DNA of 37,074 nucleotides from Deltaproteobacteria bacterium (GTDB lineage: Bacteria > Desulfobacterota > Desulfobaccia > Desulfobaccales > 0-14-0-80-60-11), in assembly GCA_030018495.1 (NCBI GenBank), contig JASEFS010000034.1, forward strand, positions 1 to 37,074, written 5' to 3'. The notes under the pieces are model-generated. The model saw only the letters and a program-made list of their open reading frames with translations, had not been told where the DNA came from and searched no databases. Both the position numbers and the translations under genes were made by a program. The number at the start of each line of letters is the position of its first letter. Position 1 is the stretch's first letter. This document shows positions 25,643 to 33,551 of this stretch, piece after piece.

Positions 25643-25885
25643 ATGGGTAAAATTGAGCTGAAAGAAACGTTTATGACGACCCGCGAGCTCGCCGACCTGC
25701 TCAGAGTGTCTGAAATGACCGTGCGCCGTCTGGCAAGCCGGGGTGAGATCGCTTGCTATCGCTTCGGGCGCAAGATGCGGTTTTCGGTTGACGACGTCCA
25801 GGAGTTTATGAAAAGGTCGAAGACCCGGGACAAGGCCATGGAAGTCCGGGAGCGCGGGCTCTTCAACGAATTAAAAGGAGACTGA
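25643..25885 (+). CDS. Excisionase-type helix-turn-helix DNA-binding protein
   Basis: About 80 residues with an Xis/BldC-like winged helix: FMTTRELADLLRVSE, MTVRRLASRGEIACYRFGRKMRF and SVDDVQEFMKR, followed by a charged helical tail. Proteins of this type bind DNA as small regulators or as recombination directionality factors. No integrase, attachment site or phage gene is nearby, so regulator is more likely. The start is uncertain: several Met codons (25610, 25625, 25634, 25643, 25673) are in frame, and 25643 is chosen for the GGGGG stretch just upstream. Confidence 0.72.
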   Translation: MGKIELKETFMTTRELADLLRVSEMTVRRLASRGEIACYRFGRKMRFSVDDVQEFMKRSKTRDKAMEVRERGLFNELKGD

Positions 25886-25992
25886 CCGAGCCGTCGCCGG
25901 CGGCTCATGTTGGCGAGGCGACAATATTCTTTGAGAATGGTAATGGCAGCGGTGCCACTGCATTCAAGATAACACAGTGAACGAGGGGGGAT

Positions 25993-26076
25993 ATGGGTTA
26001 CTGGCCTGATGTTCTGCTGGGGACCTCGGCTTTTTTGACGTTCATGCTGGGAGTTCTGACCTGGTTGTTGATGTAG
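25993..26076 (+). CDS. 27-residue single-helix membrane peptide (candidate)
   Basis: ATG preceded by GAGGGGGG. The peptide begins MGYWPD and continues as one hydrophobic helix (VLLGTSAFLTFMLGVLTWLL), ending Met-stop. The very short N-terminal polar part, aromatic belt and strong ribosome site are typical of small inner-membrane proteins such as subunits or regulators of larger membrane complexes. No family is recognised. Translation is inferred only from the ribosome site and the hydrophobic pattern. Confidence 0.42.
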   Translation: MGYWPDVLLGTSAFLTFMLGVLTWLLM

Positions 26077-26174
26077 AGGCCGATCCCAATTTGACGCGGC
26101 CAAGCCGGCCGCCGGCGATTGCCGATCGCCGGGCGTCGGGGGGGTGGCGGTCCGGCTTGATGATGGAGGAAGAC

Positions 26175-26270
26175 GTGAACTCGTGGGATGATTATCTCCT
26201 GGCAATCATCACCGGTATTATAGGAGGCGTGGCGCTGGCGGCGGGGGCGGCGGCAGTCTGGATGCAGTAA
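26175..26270 (+). CDS. 31-residue single-helix membrane peptide (candidate)
   Basis: GTG start with GGAGG five bases upstream. An in-frame ATG at 26160 would add five residues but has no ribosome site. The peptide starts with a polar NSWDDY and then runs as a Gly/Ala-rich membrane helix to VWMQ. It resembles the peptide at 25993 in layout (short acidic/aromatic head, one helix), and the two are on the same strand 98 bases apart, suggesting a pair. No known family. Confidence 0.42.
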   Translation: MNSWDDYLLAIITGIIGGVALAAGAAAVWMQ

Positions 26271-26471
26271 GGGGAGGGGGCCAAGGCAGCAAGAAGAAAG
26301 TGACACCTTGAGAGGACTGCGGCGGTTTGGCGCGGCCTGCCTCCCCCTGACTCGGGCCTGCTAATCCTTTAAATGCCAAATCCCCCGGCGCGCTCTTAAG
26401 CGGCATCCGGTCATTGAAACCCGATAAAGCTCCCCGTAGGTTCAGTAAAGGTTCAGCTTAAAAGCGCAAAC

Positions 26472-28751
26472 ATGAAGAAAGACACCGACGGTTCCAAACC
26501 GGGCGCGCCGGGCCAAAAGTCCCTGTGGCGGCGCTATCCCGCCTTCAACCTGGTGGTTCTGATCACTCTGACGGTCATGTTTCTGGCCGTCTTTCGCTTC
26601 CCGCTCACCGAATTTCTTGAGCTCAAGCTCTATGATCTCAAGTTCCGCTTCCGGGGACCGCGGCCGGTGGGCCAGGAAGTGAACATCGTTGCCATCGACG
26701 ACGCCAGCATCAAGGAAGTGGGGCGCTGGCCCTGGTCCCGGGAAGTGGCGGCGCGTTTGTTGGGCCGCCTCAAAGAAGCCGACCCAAAAGTTATTGTCAT
26801 GGACATCATCTTCGCGGAGAAGGAGATCACCGCGGGGGTGGAAACCCTGAAGCAGTTAAGCCGAAATCTGTCGCAAGCGGGCCTGTTGTCTTCGGGCATC
26901 GCCGCCATTATCAAGCAGGAAGAAGAGCGGGCCGATGTGGACCGGCAGTTGGCCAGGGCCATTGCCGGCGGCGCGCCTACAATCCTGGGGTTTTACTTCA
27001 ACGGCGTAGGCGGCAGGGCCATGGCGGCGCAGCCGGAGCAGTTCCTGGGGGCCAAGGCTGTGGAGGCCAGCACTTATAACCTGGTGCGCCTGCTGGACCG
27101 GCAGCCGCTGCAACTGCCGCTCCTGGGAGCTCAGGGAGCCGAGGTTAACCTGCCGGAAATGACCGAGGCCGCGGCCGGGGGCGGCTATTTCAACATGGTG
27201 CCCGACCCCGACGGGGTGGTGCGCTGGCTGCCCCTGGCCATCGCCTACGGTCCCGATATCTACGCCCCCCTGGCCCTGGTGGCGCTGCAGCATTACCGGG
27301 AGCGCCCGCCCCTGGGAATCACGCTCTCGATGACCGGGGTGAACGGCATCCGCCTGGGAAATCTGGACATCCCGGTAGACCGGTTCGGCCGCTTTAACAT
27401 CAACTACCCGGGCCCTCCCGGCGCGTTCCGCACCTACTCCGCGGCCGACGTGCTGGCCGGGCGTCTTCCCAAGGGAGCCCTTAAAGATAAAATCGTCCTG
27501 GTGGGCGCCACCGCGGTGGGCATTTATGACCTGCGGGTGACCCCGTTTTCCGGGGTGTCGCCGGGCGTTGAGATCCAAGCCGCGATTTTGGAAAACCTGC
27601 TTGAGGAGAATTTTCTCAAAATTCCTGGTTCTGCCCCGCTTCCCACCCTGTTGATCATTGCGGCTCTGGCCGCGGTTCTTGGAGTGGCCCTGACCCGGCT
27701 GGCAGCCGCGGGCGGCATTATCGTGGCACTCTTCCTGAGCATCGGGTACGTGGCGGTCAATTACGCCCTTTTTCTCCAAGGCTGGCGCCTGGAGTTGTTT
27801 TACCCGCTGCTGGCAGTCGGCGGCGTGTACACCGGAGTTACTCTGCTCAGGTTCTTGGCGGAGGAAAGAGCGCGCCTGCGCCTCCGAAAGGCCTTCCAGT
27901 CCTATGTGGCTCCCGCGGTGGTGGAGGAGATCATCCGCCACCCCGAGCGCCTGCGCCTGGGCGGCGAGCGCCGGGAACTCACCATCATGTTTTGCGATGT
28001 GCGCGGCTTCACCAGCCTGGCCGAAGGTCTGGAACCGGAAGCGCTGGTGGAGGTGCTCCACGATTTTCTAAATCCCATGAGCGACATCATCGTGCGGCAC
28101 GGGGGCACCATCGACAAGTATATCGGGGATGCCATCATGGCACTGTTCGGGGCGCCTCTGCCCCTTGAGGACCATGCTCCCCGGGCCTGCCGCACGGCTT
28201 TGGCCATGGCCGCGGCACTGAAGCGCCTGGATCAGGAGTGGGAGGCCGAGGGCAAACCGCCCCTCAAGGTCGGCATGGGCTTGAACACCGGTGTGGTGGC
28301 CGTAGGCAACATGGGCTCGGACCGCCTTTTCGACTACACCGCGATCGGCGACAACGTTAACCTCGCCTCCCGCCTGGAAGGGCTGAATAAGTATTACGGC
28401 ACCGATATCCTGATCAGCGCCCATACGGCGGGCGCGCTTAACGGCGGGTTCATCCTCCAGGAAGTGGATTTGGTCCAGGTAAAAGGCAAGAGGCACCCCC
28501 TGGCGATTTATGAACTCCTGGGCGAAGGCGCGCCGAGTCCGGAAATGGCCGAGTTTCTGGAGGTTTTCCACACCGGACTCAAGCTGTTCCGGGAGCGGGC
28601 CTGGGATGACAGCGCCCAAGCCTTCGTTCAAGCTGCCCGGCTTCAACCTGGGAATTCCCACGCGCAGCGCTACTTGAAGCTGGCGGAAAGATTTCGGGAG
28701 CAGCCGCCGGGGCCGGAATGGAACGGCGTGACGGTGATGGAGGGGAAATAA
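26472..28751 (+). CDS. CHASE2-domain membrane adenylate cyclase (class III)
   Basis: A 759-residue receptor cyclase. A short cytoplasmic tail and membrane helix (about 25-43) are followed by an extracytoplasmic CHASE2 sensor (about 50-365, with IVAIDDASIKEVGRWPW and KDKIVLVGATAVGI), then three membrane helices (about 380-465) and a class III cyclase domain (about 495-690). Catalytic residues are visible: metal-binding Asp in MFCDVRGFTS and KYIGDAIMALFG, the adenine-selecting Lys in DKYIGD and Asp in LFDYTAIGDNVNLASR, so cAMP rather than cGMP is predicted. The last 60 residues are helical and TPR-like. There is no strong ribosome site. CHASE2 ligands are unknown. The two small membrane peptides upstream could be linked, but this is speculative. 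Confidence 0.92.
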   Translation: MKKDTDGSKPGAPGQKSLWRRYPAFNLVVLITLTVMFLAVFRFPLTEFLELKLYDLKFRFRGPRPVGQEVNIVAIDDASIKEVGRWPWSREVAARLLGRLKEADPKVIVMDIIFAEKEITAGVETLKQLSRNLSQAGLLSSGIAAIIKQEEERADVDRQLARAIAGGAPTILGFYFNGVGGRAMAAQPEQFLGAKAVEASTYNLVRLLDRQPLQLPLLGAQGAEVNLPEMTEAAAGGGYFNMVPDPDGVVRWLPLAIAYGPDIYAPLALVALQHYRERPPLGITLSMTGVNGIRLGNLDIPVDRFGRFNINYPGPPGAFRTYSAADVLAGRLPKGALKDKIVLVGATAVGIYDLRVTPFSGVSPGVEIQAAILENLLEENFLKIPGSAPLPTLLIIAALAAVLGVALTRLAAAGGIIVALFLSIGYVAVNYALFLQGWRLELFYPLLAVGGVYTGVTLLRFLAEERARLRLRKAFQSYVAPAVVEEIIRHPERLRLGGERRELTIMFCDVRGFTSLAEGLEPEALVEVLHDFLNPMSDIIVRHGGTIDKYIGDAIMALFGAPLPLEDHAPRACRTALAMAAALKRLDQEWEAEGKPPLKVGMGLNTGVVAVGNMGSDRLFDYTAIGDNVNLASRLEGLNKYYGTDILISAHTAGALNGGFILQEVDLVQVKGKRHPLAIYELLGEGAPSPEMAEFLEVFHTGLKLFRERAWDDSAQAFVQAARLQPGNSHAQRYLKLAERFREQPPGPEWNGVTVMEGK

Positions 28752-29065
28752 AAGGCGAAAAGGAAAAGGCGAAAAGGTAAAGGAAAATTCTGCAATTCTC
28801 TCAGGGGCTCGGCTCACCGCCCCATTTTTTTGTGTCCCCCCGGCAGTTGCAAATGAGCCTTCGCCGCTCTGTATTTTAAAAATATGGGGACAGCCGCTCC
28901 CGGCTGTTCTTGGCGCAGAAGAGAGCGGCCCCCTGCCATTGATCAAGACCAAAAAAGTCGCGCATGAGCCTTTGGCTCTCTCAAACCCATGGAAAGCGTT
29001 GGTGGCACAGGCTTTCCAGCCTGGTCGATCGATCAACAACTTTCAAAGCAGCAGCAAACGGTTGC
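28752..29065. repeat. Intergenic region with GGCGAAAAGG purine repeats and small palindromes
   Basis: 314 bases between convergent genes. It opens with tandem purine-rich units of the GGCGAAAAGG type (28754-28785), also found beside fabD at 30030-30070. Further on are palindromes: GGACAGCC-GCTCCC-GGCTGTTC (about 28889-28910) and CAGGCT-TTCC-AGCCTG (about 29009-29024). There is no T-tailed terminator and no credible gene. Confidence 0.55.
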
Positions 29066-30007
29066 TCAAGCCTTCAAGGCTTCCAAAAAAGCTGCCAGGG
29101 TCGGTTGATCCTGGACGTTATGGAAGCGCTCCGCGGGTTCCTGGGGAAGGATTTTGCGGACCAGACCCTTCAGGACGTTTTTGGGGCCCACCTCCACCCA
29201 GGTGTCGACGCCTGAGGCCTTCATATTAAGGATCAGGTCGCAAAAACGCACCGGAGAAGTAAGCTGACGGGACATGGCCTCACGGATGCCGTCGGCAGTG
29301 TCCGCGGGCAGCGCGGTGGCATTGAGATAGATGGCTGTTGTCGGAGTTTGAAAAGTGCGGGCGGCCAGGAAATCGGCGAAATCCTGGGTGGCGCCGGCCA
29401 TCAAGGGCGAATGCCAGGCGCCTGAAACTTTTAAGGGCACGGCTCGCGCCCCCGCGGCCTTGGCCAGTTCGCCGGCTTTGGCCACCAGCTCCGGCGTCCC
29501 GGAGACCACGGTCTGCTCCGGGGTGTTGAAATTGGCCAGCGCAAAGGAGCCGGATTCGATAAGGAAGCCCAAGAGGTCCGCCAGCTTGTCCGGGGCCAAG
29601 CCGATGACCGCGGCCATGGCGCCCTTGTGCTTCTCAGCCTCCCGCTGCATGAGGCGGCCCCGCTCACGCACCGCGGCCAAGGTATCCCTGGCCGACAGCA
29701 CCCCGGCGGCATAGAGGGCGCTGTATTCCCCCAGGCTGTGGCCGCACACCGCCTGGGGTTTGAGCCCGGCCGCGACCAGCGCCTCAAAGACGCAGAGATT
29801 GACCACGGTGATGGCGGGCTGGAGATTCACCGTCTCGGTAAGCTTCTCCATGGGGCCCTCAAAACAGAGCCGCTTCAAAGGGAGGTTGGTGACCTCCTCG
29901 GCCAAGTCGAACAGCTCCCTCGCCTTGGGATGGGCCTCGTAAAAATCTTTCCCCATGCCGACGTATTGGGAACCCTGGCCGGGGAATAAAAATGCTATCT
30001 GAGTCAT
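29066..30007 (-). CDS. fabD: Malonyl-CoA:ACP transacylase
   Basis: A 313-residue FabD, which moves malonyl from CoA to acyl carrier protein at the start of fatty-acid synthesis. It starts MTQIAFLFPGQGSQYVGMG, with GQGSQ (10-14). The nucleophile Ser91 is in GHSLGEYSA, the substrate-binding Arg in RGRLMQ, and the catalytic His199 in GAWHSPLM. The start at 30007 has AGGAG six bases upstream; a longer open frame to 30124 runs through purine repeats and is not coding. It is the last gene downstream of the liv genes on the same strand, separated by a repeat-containing gap. No other fab gene is adjacent, which is unusual for fabD. Confidence 0.95.
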   Translation of the reverse strand: MTQIAFLFPGQGSQYVGMGKDFYEAHPKARELFDLAEEVTNLPLKRLCFEGPMEKLTETVNLQPAITVVNLCVFEALVAAGLKPQAVCGHSLGEYSALYAAGVLSARDTLAAVRERGRLMQREAEKHKGAMAAVIGLAPDKLADLLGFLIESGSFALANFNTPEQTVVSGTPELVAKAGELAKAAGARAVPLKVSGAWHSPLMAGATQDFADFLAARTFQTPTTAIYLNATALPADTADGIREAMSRQLTSPVRFCDLILNMKASGVDTWVEVGPKNVLKGLVRKILPQEPAERFHNVQDQPTLAAFLEALKA

Positions 30008-30029
30008 TGCCTGCTCCTGGAATCGCGAT

Positions 30030-30116
30030 AATGCGAAAAGGTGAAAAGGCGAAAAGGGAAAAAGGGAAAGAAACCGGCTGATACCAAATCCTTCCCCCTT
30101 TTCCTTCTTCGCCTTT
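30030..30116. repeat. Polypurine/polypyrimidine inverted repeat between livF and fabD
   Basis: Left arm 30048-30070 (GGCGAAAAGGG type units) and right arm 30091-30113 (CTTCGCC at the end) can form an imperfect hairpin of about 23 bp with a 20-base loop. The same unit is repeated upstream (GCGAAAAGGTGAAAAGG) and at 28754. No T tail of terminator type is evident. Confidence 0.65.
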
Positions 30117-30143
30117 CCGCCCACCCCTTCAGTTTGAATCTTG

Positions 30144-30854
30144 TTAAATACCTAGATACGTCCGCCGGATTTCATCGTTTTTCATCAATTCCCGGGCCGG
30201 GCCTTCCAAGTGCACCTTGCCTTCGGCCAGGACGTAGGCGTAGTCGCTCACGGCCAGGGCCATGGTGACGTTCTGCTCCACCAGGAGCATGGTTATCCCC
30301 AGTTCCTTGAGCGTGCCCAGGGATTCGAACAGGCTCAGAGCCAAAATAGGTGACAGGCCCAGGGACAATTCGTCAATGAACAGAATCTCCGGCTCGGCCA
30401 TGAGGCCCCGGGCCACGGCCAGCATCTGCTGTTCGCCGCCGCTCATGCTGCCGGCTTTCTGGTTTTGGCGCTCGGCCAGGCGGGGGAACATGGTGAATAC
30501 TTTGTCCAGGTTGGCCTTCATGGCCGCGTGAGCGCGGCGGGAGAAGGCCCCCATCTCCAGATTCTCATATACGGTCATGTCGGTGAAGAGCTGGCGGCCT
30601 TCGGGAACCAGCACCAGCCCGGCATTGGCCCGGGCGTGGGGCGACAGGCGGGTGATGTCCCGGCCCTGAAAGGTCACCGACCCCTGCCAGGGCTTCAGGA
30701 TGCCCATCACCGTGCGCAATAGTGTGGTTTTGCCCACGCCGTTGCTGCCCACCAGGGTGGTGAGCTTGCCCTTTTCCAGGCTCAGCGAAGCGCCCCAGAG
30801 GATTTGCACTTCGCCGTAGCCGGAAACCAAATCACGGATTTCCAAAAAGGCCAT
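30144..30854 (-). CDS. livF: Branched-chain/hydrophobic amino-acid ABC transporter ATPase LivF
   Basis: A 236-residue ABC ATPase of the LivF type. Walker A is GSNGVGKTT (about 36-44), the signature is MSGGEQQMLAVARGL, Walker B is ILFIDELSLGLSP, and the H-loop follows in TMLLVEQN. LivF and LivG form the ATPase pair that powers uptake through LivH/LivM. It is the last transporter gene of the operon, 69 bases after livG, separated by an A-rich spacer (GGTTTTTGG-type repeats on the plus strand) that weakens tight translational coupling. The start at 30854 has only a weak ribosome site. Confidence 0.95.
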   Translation of the reverse strand: MAFLEIRDLVSGYGEVQILWGASLSLEKGKLTTLVGSNGVGKTTLLRTVMGILKPWQGSVTFQGRDITRLSPHARANAGLVLVPEGRQLFTDMTVYENLEMGAFSRRAHAAMKANLDKVFTMFPRLAERQNQKAGSMSGGEQQMLAVARGLMAEPEILFIDELSLGLSPILALSLFESLGTLKELGITMLLVEQNVTMALAVSDYAYVLAEGKVHLEGPARELMKNDEIRRTYLGI

Positions 30855-30923
30855 AGCTTATCTTAGGTTTTTGGTTTTTTGTTCGCGGTTTTTGGTTCTG
30901 AAACGGACCTTAAGTTACCGTTA

Positions 30924-31670
30924 TTATCCTTCTATCAGTCTTTGGGTCAACTTGGGGTCGCCGAGATAGGCCTCGATGACCAGCGGGTTGTTCACCACTT
31001 CCTCGGGCAGCCCTTCGGCAATGACCTGCCCGTAGTCCAGCACGATGACCCGGTCGGAAACGTTCATCACCGCCTGCATGACGTGTTCGATCATCAAAAT
31101 GGTGATGCCGCCGGCCCGGATCTTTTGGATGGTCTCCAGCATCGCGGCGATTTCCGAGGGATTGAGCCCGGCCAGCACTTCGTCCAGGAGGAGCAGATAG
31201 GGCCGAGAGCCCAGGGCCCGGGCCAGTTCCAGCCGCTTCTTCTGGGCGACGTTCAGGCTGCTGGCCAGTTGATCGGCGCGGTCCAGCAAGCCGACTACGG
31301 CCAAAACTTCCTCCGCCCCGGATGCGGCCTGGCCCAGGGACAGGCACTCCCTACCGAAGCAGCCGCCCACCATGACATTTTCCCGCACTGTCAGGTCATT
31401 TAAGGGGCGCACCACCTGATAGGCACGGGCGATGCCCCGGCGGGCCACGTCGTAAGGCGGCAAGCCGGTGATATCTTCGCCGCGGAAAATCACCCGGCCC
31501 TTATTGGGGGCAAAGACGCCGTTGAGCACGTTGAACAGGGTGGTTTTGCCGGCGCCGTTGGGACCGATGAGTCCAAGGATCTGGCCTTCCGGCAGCTCGA
31601 AAGTAACATCGCTCAGGGCTTGAAGGCCGCCGAAGCGCTTGGTGACTTCTTGAACCTGAAGCAGCATCAT
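30924..31670 (-). CDS. livG: Branched-chain/hydrophobic amino-acid ABC transporter ATPase LivG
   Basis: A 248-residue ABC ATPase with Walker A GPNGAGKTTLFN, a LivG-type degenerate signature (LNVAQKKRLELARAL in place of LSGGQ), Walker B LLLLDEVLAGLNPSE and the C-terminal IEHVMQAVM H-loop. The start overlaps the livM stop by four bases (31667-31670), so translation is coupled. It begins with two Met codons and the exact start may be either. Confidence 0.95.
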   Translation of the reverse strand: MMLLQVQEVTKRFGGLQALSDVTFELPEGQILGLIGPNGAGKTTLFNVLNGVFAPNKGRVIFRGEDITGLPPYDVARRGIARAYQVVRPLNDLTVRENVMVGGCFGRECLSLGQAASGAEEVLAVVGLLDRADQLASSLNVAQKKRLELARALGSRPYLLLLDEVLAGLNPSEIAAMLETIQKIRAGGITILMIEHVMQAVMNVSDRVIVLDYGQVIAEGLPEEVVNNPLVIEAYLGDPKLTQRLIEG

Positions 31671-32635
31671 TCCAACAACTTTCGCGTCAGCGGGATGCGG
31701 TGGCGTATCCAGCCCACCACGCCGGCAGGGATAAAGAGAATGATAACCAGAAGGAACACCCCGGACACGGCCAAGTGCAGGCTTTTGAAGATGGGGCTGG
31801 TCAAAAGATAGCCCCGCAGTCCCTGATAAGTAACCGCCCCTAACATGGGGCCGAATACGGTGCCCATGCCTCCGAGCATGATCATGACTAAGGCTTCGAT
31901 GGACATGTGCAATTGAAACGCGTCCCCCGGCTCCACGTTGCCGTTTTTGAAAAAATACAAGGTGCCTATCATGCCGGGGAAGAAGGCGGAGATCATGAAG
32001 GCGATGGTTTTGGCCCGGGGGGCTTTGACGCCCATCACCATGGCTGCGTCCTCATCCTCCCGGATGGCCATGAGCCCCAGGCCGAAGCGGGAGCTTTTCA
32101 CCAACGAGCTGGCCAACAGCACCACCAGGGTGACCAGCCAGAGGTAGATAAAGGTGGTCCACAGGGCCGGGCCGGCGCCGCCGTATGCCTCATAGGCCGA
32201 GAATTGCACAAACAGGCCGGTGGCTCCGCCGAAGGGACCGAAGTTGCTCACAAAAGCCCGGGCGGCTTCATTGATGCCGATGGTGGCCAGGGCGAAGTAA
32301 GCCCCTCTGAGGCGCAGCACCGCCAGCCCCAAAAGCCCGGCCAGGGCGCCGGACAGCGCGCCGCCGGCGAGGGAAGCCGGTATAAGCGCCAGATTGTGCT
32401 GGCTGACAAGGTAAAACCCGAAATAGCCCCCCAGACCGAAAAAGACGATATGGCCGAAGCTTACATAACCGGTGTAGCCCAAAAGGATGTTGAGGCTGGA
32501 GGCCATGCCGATGAACATGAAGACCGTAAAGGTGGTCTCCCGCAGGGTGTCCTCGCCCTTGAGCAGCACCCAGACGCCCCAGACCAGGATAATCGCCAGG
32601 GGCAGCAGGTAGCCGAAACGGAGCCGGGTCTTCAT
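31667..32635 (-). CDS. livM: Branched-chain/hydrophobic amino-acid ABC transporter permease LivM
   Basis: A 322-residue inner-membrane permease with eight to ten hydrophobic segments. The LivM-type loop GLLGLAVLRLRGAYFALATIG, the ABC-contact EAA-like loop (LGLMAIREDEDAAMVMG) and the C-terminal GGMGTVFGPMLGA block are present. It starts one base after the livH stop codon and overlaps livG. It forms the transmembrane channel with LivH. Confidence 0.95.
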   Translation of the reverse strand: MKTRLRFGYLLPLAIILVWGVWVLLKGEDTLRETTFTVFMFIGMASSLNILLGYTGYVSFGHIVFFGLGGYFGFYLVSQHNLALIPASLAGGALSGALAGLLGLAVLRLRGAYFALATIGINEAARAFVSNFGPFGGATGLFVQFSAYEAYGGAGPALWTTFIYLWLVTLVVLLASSLVKSSRFGLGLMAIREDEDAAMVMGVKAPRAKTIAFMISAFFPGMIGTLYFFKNGNVEPGDAFQLHMSIEALVMIMLGGMGTVFGPMLGAVTYQGLRGYLLTSPIFKSLHLAVSGVFLLVIILFIPAGVVGWIRHRIPLTRKLLE

Positions 32636-33493
32636 CTATTTGGCTCCGAACAGGCCGGTGGGACGCACCACCAGCACCAGCACAAAAAGTCCGAATTCCA
32701 CCACCGGCACCCAGCTTACCGGCATAAAGGCAGGCACCAGGCCTTCCAAGCCCCCCAGGATAAGGCCGCCCAGCAAGGCGCCCAGGGGATTTCCCAGACC
32801 GCCCAGCACGCAGATGACGAAGGACTTGAGTTCGTAAGGGCCGCCGCTTAGGATGGTGAAGGGGAAGAAGGTGGCGATGAGGCCGCCGGCCACCGCGGCC
32901 AGCATGGTGCCCAACCCGAAACTCAAGGCCAGCACCGCGGCGGAAGGAATGCCCATAAGTTCCGCGGCTTCCCGGTTGTTGGCCACGGCCCGAATGGCCT
33001 TGCCGGGTCGGGTAAAATAAAGAAAAGAATACAGAAAAACGGTAACCAGCACCGCGCCCAGCGCGGCTATGAGACGCGTCAGGGGGATGGTGATCGGGCC
33101 GGCATCAAGGGATCCCATGGAAAAATCCACGTTATGGGGGGAAGTGCTGAACACCGCGGTGCCGATGCCGATAAGGATCATGTTTATGGCAAAAGTGGCC
33201 AGCAGCGTGGAAAGATGCGGGGCGTTGAGCACCCGGTGAACGGCCACGCCGTACATGACAAACCCGAAGAGCAGGCCCAGGACCGCCACCAGGAGAATGG
33301 CCAGGTAGGGATTCATCCCCGCCTGCGTAAAAAAGAGATAAGTGCCGAACATTCCCAGGGCGATGACCGGGCCGTGGGCCAGGTTGATGACCGTCATCAC
33401 GCCCCAGATGAGGGACAAGCCCATGGCGGCCAAACCGTAAACGAACCCCAGGACGATTCCGTCCGACAGCGAAGAGAGCACTTGATCGAGCAC
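32636..33493 (-). CDS. livH: Branched-chain/hydrophobic amino-acid ABC transporter permease LivH
   Basis: A 285-residue inner-membrane permease. It has the LivH N-terminal block (GLAAMGLSLIWGVMTVINLAHG), an ABC-contact loop (GKAIRAVANNREAAELMGI) and GGLGNPLGALLGGLILGGLE near the end. The start is GTG at 33493 with an AGGGTGA ribosome site. It follows a terminator hairpin that separates it from the binding-protein gene and is contiguous with livM. Confidence 0.95.
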   Translation of the reverse strand: MLDQVLSSLSDGIVLGFVYGLAAMGLSLIWGVMTVINLAHGPVIALGMFGTYLFFTQAGMNPYLAILLVAVLGLLFGFVMYGVAVHRVLNAPHLSTLLATFAINMILIGIGTAVFSTSPHNVDFSMGSLDAGPITIPLTRLIAALGAVLVTVFLYSFLYFTRPGKAIRAVANNREAAELMGIPSAAVLALSFGLGTMLAAVAGGLIATFFPFTILSGGPYELKSFVICVLGGLGNPLGALLGGLILGGLEGLVPAFMPVSWVPVVEFGLFVLVLVVRPTGLFGAK

Positions 33494-33506
33494 AGGTCAC
33501 CCTAAT

Positions 33507-33538
33507 AAAACCCGGCGCTCCCTTGGGGAAGCGCCGGG
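33507..33538 (-). terminator. Internal terminator between livK and livH
   Basis: Stem CCCGGCGC (33511-33518) with GCGCCGGG (33531-33538), extended by an A-T pair. On the minus strand TTTTATT follows. It lies 13 bases after the livK stop. Partial termination would give more binding protein than permease, as usual for such operons. Confidence 0.85.
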
Positions 33539-33551
33539 CCACAAAGAGGTC

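Larger units (their letters stand above)
25886..26471. other. 586-base region with two tiny membrane-peptide genes
   Basis: There is no long gene here. It contains two short plus-strand frames (25993 and 26175) with strong ribosome sites, a GC-rich inverted repeat near 26112-26133 (GCCGGCGATTG/CGATCGCCGGGC type) and, before 26472, nothing that I recognise as a promoter or terminator. Confidence 0.5.

Noticed and set aside
25643-25885. Excisionase-like protein as evidence for a prophage or integrative element
   Set aside because: No integrase, attachment repeats or phage genes nearby; small Xis-like HTH proteins also occur as plain regulators.
26856-28061. 401-codon antisense frame inside the adenylate cyclase
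   Set aside because: Shadow of a strongly supported coding region; its composition is that of a complementary frame.
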